This document shows positions 36,440-49,040 of a stretch of 64,000 nucleotides of DNA, piece after piece. Where the stretch lies: the NCBI GenBank assembly GCA_963989385.1, contig OZ022506.1, positions 61,701,434 through 61,765,433 of the forward strand, in the 5' to 3' direction. The notes under the pieces are model-generated. The model did no database searches. It was not told the DNA's origin and was given only the letters and a program-made list of their open reading frames with translations. Position 1 is the first letter of the stretch; the number at the start of each line of letters is the position of its first letter. A program made the translations under genes and the position numbers. The stretch is from Ctena decussata (lineage: Eukaryota; Mollusca; Bivalvia; Lucinida; Lucinidae).

Positions 36440-39214
36440 TAAACTATTGCTGTATACTGCTTCCAGTCTACTGTTTTCTTTCAACTTCCATATTGCCTTT
36501 GCGCACATGCCAGAGTTTGAGCTAAAGCTTGATGTGTGCGCGCATGCTCTGTGCTCGAAAAGCTATTTTCAATAGGCAGTAGATAATAAGCAAGCCACAA
36601 CAGAAAGTAAGCAGTACACAGCTCATAATTTGCCACATAATTTGCCGTACAAAAAAAAGTACAAAACCAGCATCTGTGCATGCTTTTCGCACGTGTAAAA
36701 TTTGTCACAGTACACAGTGCACAGGAACACGAGGAAGAGGTACACAGGAAAAGTTGTACATCCCTGCGAAAGATAAAATACTGAAGTTGTTCGGAAAGCC
36801 ATCAAAATGGTATAAACTCATGGAATGTTTTACTGTAAGTTATCTCTGAAAGATTTTCACAAGAGTTTCATCCTTTTAAACAGCCGTATTTGGCCAGTTT
36901 TAAACTAATAAAATAAGACTCGGCTTCAGACAAAAAGTGCTGCAAAGTTTCTTGGTTGGCAATCAAAATAGCTTATATATATCATAAACTTTATTAGGCC
37001 GCCGTGACGATAGTCTGGGGGCATTATGTTTTGCCCCTGGCAGTTCGGCCCGTCCGACTGTCTTGCCTTCACGCATGAAATGTTTGTATAATCAACTCCT
37101 CCCAGAGTTTTCAAGCAATCCATTTGGAGCTTTGCAGAGATGTTACAAGCATATTGCAGATGCACATGTGACGTTATTGGGATAAAAAAAATAAGGTTTA
37201 CAAACTTACGGCGTTTTCGACTTAGACAATTTTGAGGTTAGGCCTAAATATCGGGTAGCAACCTTGTGTAATCCACCGCCGACCCCCCCCCCCCCCCCGC
37301 ACCGAGTTTTTAGACAATGAACTTGAAACGATGCACTGGTCTTAAAAGCTAATTGCGATGAAGATGTGCATGTGACTTTTTGCAGACGAAAAAATAATTC
37401 TTGACAAATAACGGCCATGATTTCCACTTGGACAATTTTAGATTAGTATTCAATATAGGATGGCACGTTTATGGATTCAGCTACACTTTTCAAGCAATCA
37501 ATTTGAAACCATGCAAAGATGTCACAAGCATATTGAAGATGTACATGTGAGTTTTTCCTGATTCAAAAAAAAAAAAAAAAGAAAAAAGAAAGAAAATAGC
37601 CGACTGCATTTTCGGCAGACATTTCAGACATCAGTCTGGCATTGGAGGATTTTTGTTGTTCTGTAAAACGTATGTTGTGCCCTCTTGAGAATCATCTGGC
37701 GATGATGAAGCGACTCACCAGTCGGTTCTGATAGGTATTGAAAGAACTTATGGGCTAAGAAAAAAAAAAACAAAAAAAAATTATGCTTTATCCAATGACT
37801 CGCGGCGCGAAACTACAATTTGTACCGACCATTTCATGAAGAGACAAGGAGAATACTACTAATTCCGAAATCTATTGACTTTTTTCACCTAAGCTCATTC
37901 ACAAATCTATAACGGTTTGGTTGTCAAAATTTGACAAGCGGCATCGATTTCAAAGAGATTAGATTGCGGTCGGAAGCTGTTTGAACCGACCGCTCTTATT
38001 TTTGTTCGTGATCATTGGAAGGTTTGGTGAGAGAGGAAGTCTAATATTCTGTCCAGCTATTGCTGTCGAGGATGTCAATCAATCTGAATGTAAGAGTAGG
38101 CGCTCAGAAGAAAAATATTTGCTGTATTTTATTGTGCAAGTCAGTGCTCGAAATTTTAGAGTTTGACAATCTCATGTAAGTGACTGAATTCAGGCGTATC
38201 CGCATTCTGCTTACGCATGTTCAGTCCAAGTGGCCCTGACAAGACTGCGCGTGTGCGCAAGCTATCCTAGACATGCGTAGTTTGATATAAAACTGGGCAT
38301 GTGCGCAGGTATAAGAAACAGAAAAAAGGATTTACTATTTTCAGTTAGAATAAAATTCTCGATGGAGCGTAACATTATATAATTTACCCAAGTAGATGGG
38401 AGGTATAGCATGTGCGAACAAGGAAGACAAGATCAGCCTGCGCATCCGAATAATCAATCGGTCAATCCCGGAGAAAGTGTTCGCAAATACTCGGTAGAAG
38501 ATCGGTTGGGTTCTGAGGTCTTTTATTCCTTGTAAATTTCAACACGGGACGATGTTTCGTAAGTGAAGGAAATTGTACTGGAAACTGAGGTTGGTGCTCT
38601 CAGTTTCAACAAGCGTTCAGGACGGCTATGGCACAGAAATTTTCTTTTGCGATCTCATTTCTCAACTGTCGTTCTGCATGTTATTTTGCGAACGTGCGCA
38701 TTCCGCTAAAAATAAATAAAAAAAAAATATTCAAGCTCTTGCAAAATAGCCAAAATCGACTCGTAAAAAAAAATCATATTAGCGCACACAAAATAACTCG
38801 TGAAGTTCTCACAGAACTCCTGAAAGTTGGTAACTAACAGAAATTTCGGTTTTGCCACTTTCAGGAGTTTTGTGTGAACTCCATCAGTTTCTCTTTAACG
38901 AAGCTGAAATTACATGTCATGGCTGAACAAGTTTTCATTTTGGATTTCCAGGTGGGAATGAAACTGCGCGTTTACCAGTTGTGCGAAAGCTTCATATGCA
39001 GGAATGAGAGGAAAAGGATGCTTGAATTATTTCCTGTTGCCGTACTTATAGCAACCAACATACGAGTTGTTTGCCGAAGGGGCAAACAACGGAGTGTCGG
39101 TTGCTTTCTGTTATTTAACGCGTGTTCCTGTTCTATTCTTTTCTATTATGTCCAATACCTAGAAAGATTCAAATTTTTGCTGTCCTTGAAGTTCCGGTCG
39201 GATCTTGTTTGGGT
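36440..39214. other. no gene recognised (inside the 9.28-kb element)
   Basis: A C run lies at 37276-37289 and A-rich runs near 37570 and 37760. A CATTAGAACCG-type hairpin remnant lies at about 37660-37745. No convincing exon was seen. Confidence 0.4.
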
Positions 39215-39330
39215 AGGTAAGTAAGTAAAGTAAGTAATGTCTTTATTTAGTGAGGGTAACTCGATTGGCGAGACCAATCTTCCCCGAGGCCCTCAAGAAC
39301 ATTTTGAAATTGAAATTGGGACACTGGCAT
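39215..39330 (+). repeat. SINE/LINE 3'-end-like fragment
   Basis: GTAAGTAAGTAAAGTAAGTA followed by TGTCTTTATTTAGTGAGGGT and CGAGACCAATCTTCCCCGAG looks like a short retroelement end with a GTAA-type simple tail, in reverse. The boundaries are uncertain. Confidence 0.35.
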
Positions 39331-41771
39331 AAGCATTGGATATAAGGAAAGTAGAAGTATCATCGTAAGCTTGGTTAGTATTACTATTGTTTTTATTTAT
39401 TTATTTTTTTTTTCACTAAAGAAATTGACCTTTTGCTACGTAAATTATTTCAACCAATCCACAATTACGCTAGACTGTAATTTGTCACCATGCATTTCAA
39501 TTAACAAAATCCTAGAGACCACGGCAGCAATGAATCCGTACGAAAATCGCACGGCCGCCGGCTGCCTTCGCTAGAAAGCCGTGCGTTGAAGGGAATACGG
39601 GCAGGATACGGGCTCCGTAGACTCAGCAGGCCAGAAGTGAATGACGCATTAACAATGCCAGCATGTGCATTCAAGCGACACATTTGAGCTTCGGTATATG
39701 CCAGTGCTTGCTTCTCACTAAGTGCCCTGCTGAACTAAGTCTTCTCTGTTTCGAAAGCGAGTAAACTTCAACGAGTACATCGACCGTACCACAGACTATT
39801 ACATTGCTAAAGCTTATGGAATCTTCAGGTAAATAAATGGATACACTTTCATGAGAAACAACCCTGCCATTTTTAGTTTTGTCTCCCTTCTCATTTAGGG
39901 TAACTCAAAAAGGAAAGAATTAGCTCCAAGAGAAGCAACTTCTATCCTTTAAGGGTAGACCCTTTTCGGGATGGGTTTTGTCTGCTAGGGAAACAACAAA
40001 AGATGTTTCTCTGAAAAAACATGGACCCGTTCGCGTTAACCGGTTTTGTCGTATTCCATTATTCGAACGCCACGAACTTGGCCAGAAGATAACGGTAAGA
40101 ATGAGGGTTTTTACGGCCCTTCTGCAGTAGTTCACTCCTCTCGGGCAAGTTGGTGTATGTTTGTCCGTTCGAACGGACAGCTTACCTGAGGAAGGCCTAC
40201 GATGCTCTGACAAACGTGAAAACTACTGATGGCATGTGCGTATAGAGACGGCTCAGATCTATCTGCGTATCAGACTTTGCATAAACAATATGTGAATCCT
40301 GCGGAATCTGTAAAAGTGAAAATGCTGATCATTCGGCTAATACTGTACGCAGAAGGCTCAAGTTCCCTTTTCACGCGACAAATATAAAGATGAATAAGTG
40401 TGTGGAGATTTTGAGCCTGTGTAATTCAACACCAAGTGGGCTGACCAAAAAAAGATTAAAAAGAATTGATCATAATAAAACAGATCATTTTATGTCAGCG
40501 GTCAAAAGCATGTGCATTCATGTTGTCATCAATGATAGGATTAGTCAAAGCTGATGAAAATAGAATTTGTTCAAATTAAGATATCAAAATTAACATTAAA
40601 CTGTCAGTGACAGGATTAAGAGCTATCTCATGTTCTTGCCACCATGGAAAGGCGGGATTTAACAGTAATGTTGGTCAACATTTAACCTATTTTATCTGAG
40701 CGTTCCATTTTGGGGACATAGGCAAACAGTGCAGGCCCAGATCAGATGCCACAGAACGCGGCGTCTGATCAGAGCCTTCAGCGTTTGCTTTTTATACCAA
40801 ATATGAATTTGAATAATGTAGAAAATTTTGACCATACAGTCGTAAAACTTAAAACGGACCTGTTCAAGTTAAAAAGGGGAGGAGTGCGAGGTAAGGATAA
40901 TTCTGCCATTAAGGTAAATTGATGAATTTCCAGCGGGATCATTCGGAATAACATATTTTGCCCGTCGTCAAAGGGGGCCTAACATTACGTGTAAGTGAAA
41001 GAATTAGTTCCTGAGGTGCAAATTCTTTCCTGTAAGATGAATCTTCTTTTGGGGTGACCACAGTTTACAGAAAAAATACAACCCTTGGTTTTCCCGCATT
41101 TTACGGCTACCATGAAACAATATGATATTATAGCAAAATAAATAAATAAAACGAGCCTGTAAGACTTTAAGCAAGCCATAGGCCCAAATTCTCGAAGGGG
41201 CTACGCGCGTTCATTTGAAAATTAATAAATCGGGCACTTCGGCCTTTTCTGTTGTGCCGACTTAAATTATATTCATAGACTTGGTATCATTAAACAGGTC
41301 AAAGCTGAAGGCAAAGTCATTTGAGTGCTTGCCTAACACTCGCTTCCGCGCACTCTGATCGGGTTCACAATTTTTTTATTTGTACACAAATTGAAGCACA
41401 CACTATTTCAGAACATGCAGAATGTGAATAAGATATGAATAAGGTACAAGAATTTATTACAGTGCCTCCATAGCCGAACTGCTTGCTTAAATTATTCTGT
41501 TGCGCGCTAAAGTAGGCGGTAGTTTGCACGGCGAATGAGGCAAGTGGGCGTTGCTATTATTGCAACAGCTGGTGGTAAATGACAGGCGTGCAGCGATTCC
41601 CGCTGATATGATGAAAGGAAATTTCTCTTGCGGGTTCTGTCTGAAGTGTTTCTTTGAAGACAAGTTTGCCGTTGCGCACGGGGGTAATATTGCGTGGGCA
41701 AGGATAAAAAAGTCAATAGATTTCGGAATGGGTAGAAATACATTTGAATACTTCTGATTACAAGAACATAT
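39331..41771. other. no gene recognised (inside the 9.28-kb element)
   Basis: A small inverted repeat (GTTTGCC...GGCAAAC) lies just before this stretch, at about 39069-39088. Within it, the CAGATCAGATGC/GCGTCTGATCAG hairpin near 40740-40770 recalls known molluscan short repeats. The frames here look accidental. Confidence 0.4.
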
Positions 41772-42076
41772 GAGCCGCGACACGAAAAAAAATACAAGAA
41801 ACAATAAAGTGGTTGTGCGCCCAGCGCAGACTCAGATCAGCCTGGGTACCGGCCAAGTCTGATCACAGTCTTCGCTGTCCGTGGTTGTGCGTCCAGCACA
41901 GACTCAGATCAGCCTGGGCATCAGAGTATTCGCTGTCCGTATGGAGGTAGTTTAGACCCTTAGCTACCCTTTAAGCGCTTAGCAAACACTCTGATCAGTC
42001 TTGGTGGATGCCCAGGCAGATCTGAGTCTCCGCTGGGCGCACAACCACTTTGTTGGTTTTCTCATGTCGCGTTTCA
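41772..42076. repeat. palindromic bivalve repeat, copy 5 (internal duplication)
   Basis: It starts GAGCCGCGACACGA and ends CTCATGTCGCGTTTC. About 60 bases of the left arm (GTGGTTGTGCG...CGCTGTCCG) occur twice in tandem, lengthening the unit to ~305 bp. Confidence 0.9.
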
Positions 42077-42956
42077 TATTATTTATATAAAAAATAACGA
42101 CAGTAAATAAATCATGGTGCACACTAAAGTGTTTGCTATAGCATAGTCTCATTCCCTAGATATTCGTTCTTTCTCCCGAAACAAGCTTCCACACCAGGGA
42201 TCGGGCCTGCCCAAGAAGAAGACAATGGATTTGTGTACTGGTCCTGAGATAACATATTTTGGTAAATTTATTCTGTTGTCGATAAAGTATAGCATGCAGG
42301 CCAAGCCCTAGCCTCCAATTTCATAGTCCGCATCCGATGATAGAAAAAATATGAAAAATTAATCCAAGCCAAGTTTGACGATGAAAAGCATGAAAACGAA
42401 TTTAGCTGATGAATCATTTACCATTTACAGCGTGTATTTCTGGTAATATTTGCCCTCTCCACGAAAAGGAAAAAAGCGATAAAAGAAAAACAAGACATCT
42501 CCGCGGTACAGGATAGCTCGTCTGACAGCGCCTTTCCCATCACGTAAAAAGATTTAACGTAAAACTTAAACATTTTGCTAACGCCGACGCCGTCGCTGCC
42601 GGGGGTAGTGCAATAGCTCTTCCTGTACATTCGTACTGGCGAGCTTAATAAAGATCAAAACCCTAAATAAATTACTGGTATGCTGTCGTTTAGATCACCT
42701 AATTCAAACGACGTAAATCAGTTACGTCATAAATAGAACCGAGTGATCACTAGCAGGGGAGGCAACTGTTATGACTTCCTTTTTTCCCTCGGCTGGCATG
42801 GCCCTTTTGGGGGGCCTTTAGAGTAATGCAGTTTTTGTTTTTCGCTCTTTCCTTTGGGAGTTGGTCCCGGTTTGGAGTGGCGACAGGCTGATTGGGGATG
42901 TCTATGTTGCTTCCCCTAAAGGTGTACCCATTCACCTTAATATAATATACTTGAAA

Positions 42957-43145
42957 GTTATTTATTTATTTATTTATTTATTTATTTCGTTATTTTAGGG
43001 TCAGGCGATGGTACTGGGTAACGTTCAGTGCCGGGGCGTCCTACACATTTGGATAAGCGTAGGGCAAGGGCCAACTGTGCTTGCCCGATATAGACTGAAA
43101 TACGGTCTCAAAGAGCCGTTAAACCCCAAACAACCCACCAACAAG
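42957..43145 (+). repeat. TTTA microsatellite and SINE, GGCCAACTGTG family, copy 2
   Basis: A TTTA run (42957-42987) precedes GGTACTGGGTAACGTTCAGTG...GGGCCAACTGTG...GAGCCGTTAAACCCCAAAC. It matches the SINE at 4775-4985. Confidence 0.65.
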
Positions 43146-43643
43146 CTTATTTAATTTAATCCTGCAACTGTTTCTGATTTGATTTGATCGTTTCGAGGAA
43201 GGGAGAACGTTGCGATGAAATTGGGAGATTTTTATTTATTTATTTTATTTTCTGTTTATTTATTATTATTCTTTTCTATTTGTTAAACATTTTAAACAAA
43301 ATATTAAATGTTAAAGTTGCGGTGCGAAAAATGCAGAAAAAGATCAAGCACTCAAGAATAACTAGGTAAAACTGGTAGGAAAAGATTTTAATTGCTTAAC
43401 CAGTGCGCGAAAATCCAATTAAATAGCACGCAGTCTTAATAACGTCACGTCATGAAGTTCCGATGACGTCAGATTTAATGACAAACTCGTCATTAGCGCA
43501 TCATTAACTTATGACGGTTTAATGAACGTTTGATACAACCGGACTTAATGCCTCCATTAACTAATTTGTCATTAGGACTTTAATGATAGATTAGCGATTA
43601 ATTTGTCATTAGTTTATAGACGGTTTGATACAACCGGGTCCAG

Positions 43644-43735
43644 AACACAAATACCCAACCCGGAACTGTCTAATTCCCACAGCAGTCAATGGAATATAAA
43701 CTCGTGATACATGGCACGTGCAAGGGCTACAATTA
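43644..43735 (-). pseudogene. CR1-like reverse transcriptase, detached upstream piece
   Basis: The minus strand encodes LLWELDSSGLGICV, the palm segment that precedes the VADD motif in CR1-like enzymes. It is continuous in frame with the fragment ending at 34361 once the 9.28-kb element is removed. A TGA lies a few codons upstream of this segment, and homology stops near 43735, consistent with a 5'-truncated dead LINE. Confidence 0.7.
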
Positions 43736-44325
43736 TAGTAGAAAGCATAGTAGAATATGGGTGTTATTATTTACTAACTATATATAAAGTCTATATGTCT
43801 GCACATTAAAAAATATGTATGCTGGTTTATGGCAAGGATATACATGTATTGATCATGAAAAGCTGAATAGTTGCTGAGACTTTGGCTATGTCGAGGTACC
43901 CTGGAATGGGCCGGGATGCCACGACCAAGCTTAATAGAAGCAGCAATATTGCCGATCCCCCTACCCCATTCCCCTCAAATTCTAAATATTATCTTTTTAT
44001 ATAGCCACAAGTTGTTCCACTAATCGGTTATAAGTATAAATTAAAAATTCCGTTTTTTTTTTTTTAAATTTATATACAGTTGCCATGCTTAATGTATATT
44101 AACCTCGTATGTCATTGACCAGATTGAAAATAAAGAATATGTTATGTTATGTCCTGATATGGCTGAAATACTGTTAAAAAGCATATAAAAGCGCGTCATC
44201 AATCATCCATCCATGCATATAATGAGAGCCTCATTTGTTTCTGTGCTATTTGCCCGTAAATCCAGATGAGGTGGCTCAAAATTAGCCGCTTTATCTGGTT
44301 TTATGCTCTTTGTCCTCTAGTATTT
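43736..44325. other. no gene recognised
   Basis: AT-rich, with a T run at about 44054. GAGCCTCATTTGTTTCTGTG...GATGAGGTGGCTC near 44227-44277 is a weak inverted repeat. Confidence 0.35.
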
Positions 44326-44635
44326 GAGCCGCGACACGAGAAAACAAACAAAGTTGCTGTGCACGCAGTGCAGACTCAGATCAGCCTGGGCATTCGTCCA
44401 GTCTGATCAGAATTTTTGCTGTCCGCAAGGAGGTAGCCGCAACCCAGATCAGCCTGGGCATCCGCCCAGTCGGATCGGACTCTTCGCCAAGCGCTTACTG
44501 TAAAAGCTAGCTAAGGATTTAAGCTACCTCCATGCGGATAGCAAATATTCTGTTCAGACTGGGCGGATGCCCAGGCTGATCTGAGTCTGCGCGTGGCGCA
44601 CAACCACTTTGTTGTTTTTTCTCGTTTCGCGGCTC
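44326..44635. repeat. palindromic bivalve repeat, copy 6 (internal duplication)
   Basis: It starts GAGCCGCGACACGAG and ends CTCGTTTCGCGGCTC. A second CAGATCAGCCTGGGCATCCG block in the left arm lengthens it to ~310 bp. Confidence 0.92.
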
Positions 44636-46619
44636 AATTTTGAGTTCGCAATAGACGTGGTTTAGATATAAATACTTTTTGAACTAGCGCAGCCGTTAAT
44701 TTTGTTGTTTATTTTTTGTTAATGGGGATTTAGCATTTCATGAAGTAAAAAAAAAAACGAAAGAAAAAAAATAAATTGGGTCAATCGTAATGGAATTATA
44801 AAACCCCCAGAAAGACCACACAGACTATTTATAGAAACTTTAAAAAAACTGACATGAATTAGGTGCAACTGCGCTGTTCAGGTTTTTCAAAAGCAGCCAT
44901 GCATAAAGTGTAATGGTATACAAAAAATAGCTATTCAACAATTAAAGAACAAAAAACAAGTCTTATAGCTACTTCTATAATACGCCATTCACAACCACGA
45001 GACAGTTTAGTGTTACATATCGGGGTGTAATAGCCTTTAAAGCACCAAAAAACTAAAAACGTTGAATTTCCAAACAGTCAGGACCCTGATGAGTCTGCTC
45101 ATCTGGATCTGCACTGTTTGCCCTTTATGTATTTGATTCTTATTAAAAGCTTGGACGAATTTTTATTTTGAAATTTTACAGACGTAAAAATTTGTCATCT
45201 GTTGTTTTTGGTGCTTTTCTTAATTGCCGCAGCAAGGAAATGAGGAAGTTGAAATTCCTGGATTTGATATTGTAAAAAAAAGAGACTGATTTGAATAGAT
45301 GTAATTCTTGTTAAAAGACCGATCTATATGGAATTTATTCTGAGTATCACAATTTTGGGCCGCAGCTTTTCTATAGCTTGTGAGTATGTTTCATCAGCCT
45401 TGACATAAATAATAGTTACATGTATATATTTAGTCCTTTGAAATTCGTTTATGCGTAGATGTAGTTTAACGAGTAAGAATGTTCAAATAGTGATCTTTAA
45501 AAACACCATAAATTGCAAATCATGTACATGTAACAGCCGACTGTTAATAGACTCTTGCCATAAAAGAACATGATACATGTACATGTGCGACATAAATGTA
45601 ATGCGACATATACTGAAAGGATTTAAAAACTTCCACTTTTTATTGCTGGCTGCTGTTTCTTTCACTTTTGACAGTGTTAACTATTTTACGACAAAATGCT
45701 TGGAACTTCTCAAATTTAAAGATAACGCAGTTTATCCGCATCATCTACTTAAATGACGTCAGTAAAAGAGCGTTACGTCTTTGAAACACATAAGGCAAAG
45801 ACGGCGTTAGCTTATGCAACACTCTTTTAGATGATGTAAAAGTGTGTTAATATTTCCACGTCGTTCACGTTAGTTTGCAATTATCATTGCAGTTGATGCT
45901 GTCACGCAAAAGCTACTACGGGGACGGCGTCGGCGTAAGTTAACGTCACGACCTCTGGATGTTAATTTCGGGAAGCTGCTTTTCTGACGGTCTTTTTAGT
46001 TTCTTGTAAACCGTGCACGTCGTCTGGGATTGCAAATTGCCGTAATTAACGCATAAAATTATCGCGCGACGTCAGGTTTTGAAATGTCATCATTTAGCTG
46101 GCTCAAAACTCTGCACCTGTTAGCGATATTTAGGCGCGGTAGGCCAAGTGAAGCCACAGACCGAGTTCAAACTTTTAAAATTTAATGTGATATTGTGAGA
46201 GCAATATGTCACCAGAAAACTGTATACATGAAGTTATCCATCTGTATGTAAACTGCACTAAGAACACGAGGAGCACGTGCTTATTCCTGACCGATTCGGT
46301 TGAAGGAGTTCAAGTTTGAGATACCGACATAATCAGGTATTAGTAAATATATATATTGCAAAATTTCGGAGGATGTAGCCGCATTTGTTTTCGAGATATT
46401 TAAAATTAATGGGTGGAAGTTTTTAAATCCTTTCAGTATACATTGTATTTTATGTTTGGTGGTCAGCCCTGTCATGGTTTGTAACTTGCTTCCCTCTTTA
46501 ACTACATGCCGATGGGTCGGGCCTCGGACTAAACAAAAGCTCGAAGCATAAGAACCCCGTATTAGGTTTTTCGGGGAGTTGATTAGGGCTTGATCGTCTG
46601 TCTTTGGTCAGGCATATAG
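44636..46619. other. no gene recognised
   Basis: No coding or RNA feature was supported. Two CGTCGGCGT-type GC-richer spots near 45925 are not structured. Confidence 0.35.
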
Positions 46620-46929
46620 CAGGCCCGGATCCAGACCATGACATACTGGTGGGTCTCTGGATAACTGATGGTGCTGGGCTGGGTACCGAGACGTATTTGG
46701 GGGAGGTCGGGGTGGCGGGAGTGGAGCTTGAAAATGTAAGACATAAATAGGGTTCAGTTTGATGTGAATTCTTGGAAAAAAAAAAGCTTGGCTCGAAATA
46801 TATGTTGTGATATCTCTTTAGAATCGCCTCGCCGAGGCGATTCTAATGAGATGTCGCAATATATATTTTAATCTAACCAGGCCCAGCGGGCGGGACTGAA
46901 TCTAAGCTCACCCCCTGGATCCGCGGCTG
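46620..46929. mobile_element. possible hAT-like MITE
   Basis: CAGGCCCGGATCCAG (46620) and CTGGATCCGCGGCTG (46929) are imperfect inverse ends of hAT-like type. No 8-bp duplication is visible, so it is decayed. A CATTAGAACCG-type hairpin (TCGCCTCGCCGAGGCGA) sits inside at 46795-46873. Confidence 0.4.
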
Positions 46930-47055
46930 ACAAAGGCTTCAGCTGTTGGACTTATTTTGCTCCAGCATTTCAGTATAATTGTGGTTGCAGTAAAAATTGC
47001 TTCTCATGTGCCAGTGGTGTTCATCAACGCAATACGGTGAAAAATATTTATATTC

Positions 47056-47056
47056 G

Positions 47057-47098
<42 letters not shown>
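47056..47098. repeat. ATT microsatellite
   Basis: Uninterrupted TTA/ATT run. Confidence 0.95.
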
Positions 47099-47114
47099 TT
47101 ATGACATTTCATAC

Positions 47115-47310
47115 GCTGTACCTTAGGCTCTCCTTCCGCTGATTCAAGAAGGGCAGTTGTCAGTTGCTGGCGAAAGTATGTGCACTTAGTACTGGTTAAC
47201 CGCTCAGGAGGTCTAAGCCTGCCCAGGAATAGTGTGGTTAGGTTAACTGACCGTCCCGACATGACCTTAGTTGTTTACCGTGGACGTTAAGCATCAAATC
47301 AACCAACCAA
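47115..47310 (+). repeat. SINE, 5'-truncated
   Basis: AAGTATGTGCACTTAGTACTGG...TGACCGTCCCGACATGACC ending in AATCAACCAACCAACC is the same family as 36073-36352, without the tRNA head. Confidence 0.8.
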
Positions 47311-47889
47311 CCAATGTACCTTAGGCCAATTTTAAATCAGTTGCAGGGCAATAACTCATTCCTTAATGATACCATTCTGCTAAAGCTTGATATACACCAC
47401 CATGAATATGATGATACATATTTATTTTAAGTTATTTTTCGTTCATCGGTTACTTAATAATGGGTAAAATGGTTGACTTTAAATCAATTCAAGAGCAGAA
47501 ACACATGCATTACTAATGGTTTATTGTCCAAACTGCACATGCATCATGAGTTTATAGTGATACATATTCATCCTAAGTTTCATGAAATTCCTTTCATTTG
47601 TTACTTAGTTATGGCGTATAGTTTATATGTTTATTTTGAATCTATTCAAGGGCAATACATCATGCATTACAGATGTCATTCTGATAAGATTTGACGAGCA
47701 TCACCATGCTATGATGAAGTATATTCACTATAAATTTCATGAAAGTCTTTTCAGTGGTTGCTTGGTTATGGCTGAATTCGTTAATATTTAATCGGTCCAA
47801 GGGCAATAACTTCTCCATTACAAATGTCAACAAGAGGGTCATGAGGCCTTGAATCGTTCACCTGAACAATTGGCCAAGTGGCTTTTCCT
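47311..47889. other. degenerate GGGCAATAACTC-type repeats
   Basis: Three related segments (GCAGGGCAATAACTC, AAGGGCAATACATC, AAGGGCAATAACTTC) about 150-310 bases apart, each with CATGAA and TTGGTTA motifs. Non-coding repeat typical of mollusc DNA. Confidence 0.45.
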
Positions 47890-49040
47890 TATGTTTGGAA
47901 TTGTCAAAATATCAGCTTTGGGTCAAAAGTCAAAGATTGATCATGACCTCTCATTTAGACACCGTATATATCATTTTAGGCCAAAATCTTAAAAAGAAAA
48001 ATTTTAAAGGTTTATACCATAAATGGGTATGGCGGCCATGTTCGTCATGTGACCTGGACCGTTTGAACAAATTTTCGTTCCCTCAACCACTGGAGACTCT
48101 CTATGAAATTTGGTTACAGTTTGGCTTTTGAGGAAATATTTGAAAATGTCAAAATATCAGAGACCTGAAGCAAAAGTCAAAGAATGGCCTTGACCTCTTG
48201 TATTCATAATTCTTCGTGACCTCCTTAAGATGAATGTATAAACCATTTTTAGGCCAAAATCTTTAAAACTTCCCATAAAATCTTATGTTCTAGCATTTTC
48301 ACATATTTGACCTTGCCGTAAAAAAAGTCAAGGTCAATCCAAGGTCATCATTTGAACAATCTTGGAAGAACTTGAGTGTCCAATGCTAACTACCAAGTTT
48401 TAAGGCCATAGGTAGATTGGTTCTTAAGAAGGATTTTTTTGAAGGTTTTTACCATATATCGGCATGGAGGCCATGCTCGTTATGTGACCTAGACCGTTTG
48501 AATAAATTTTCGTTCCCTCAACCCATGGAGGCTCACATATAAAAAGGTTACAATTGACCCAGTGGCTTTTGAGATGATGTTTGGAATGACAAAATATGAT
48601 AGATCTGGGTCAAAGGTCAAAGAATGACCTTGACCTTTTGTACTCATTAATCTTCATGTACTCATTCAAATGACTGTACATGTATATACACCATTTTTAG
48701 GCCAAAATCTTTCTTCAAAACCTTATGTTTTAGCATTTTCCCATATTTGACATTGCCGTTTAAGGTCAAGGTCAACCTAAGTTCATCATTTGAATAACCT
48801 TGGTAGTACTTGAGTGCCTTATGCTACATACCAAGTTTCAAGGTCATTAGTCTATTGGTTCATGAGAAGAAGAGTTTGACGCTTTTTACCATATATGGGC
48901 GTGGCAGCCATGTTGGTCATGTGACCTGGAAAGTTTGAACAATTTTTTGTTCCATCTACCCCTGGAGACTCTTCGTGAAATTTCGTTACAATTAGCCCAG
49001 TGGCATTTGAGGAGATGTTTGAATTGTTGAATATGAGAGA
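47890..49040. repeat. tandem ~437-bp repeat, 2.7 copies
   Basis: GCCATGTTCGTCATGTGACC at 48033 recurs in diverged form at about 48470 and 48907. GACCTTGACC, AGGCCAAAATCTT and GTTCATCATTTGAA blocks occur in each unit. No coding frame. Confidence 0.75.

Larger units (their letters stand above)
34365..43640. mobile_element. 9.28-kb TIR element inserted in a LINE
   Basis: GACCCGGTTGTATCAAAC (34365) and GTTTGATACAACCGGGTC (43640) are perfect inverse ends. Subterminal zones rich in TTAATGACAAATTAA-type motifs are also inverted. The 3-bp flanks are CTG (34362-34364) and CAG (43641-43643). Removing the element and one flank copy rejoins the minus-strand reverse transcriptase in frame, which confirms both the boundaries and the 3-bp duplication. 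The termini resemble the GGGCC/GACCCG ends of smaller elements in this window, pointing to a PIF/Harbinger-like non-autonomous family. No transposase was recognised. Contents: a ~100-bp tandem array, SINEs and a palindromic repeat. Confidence 0.8.

Noticed and set aside
38874..39224. 116-residue plus-strand frame with hydrophobic stretches
   Set aside because: No signal, motif, promoter or splice support, and it includes a small inverted repeat at 39069-39088.
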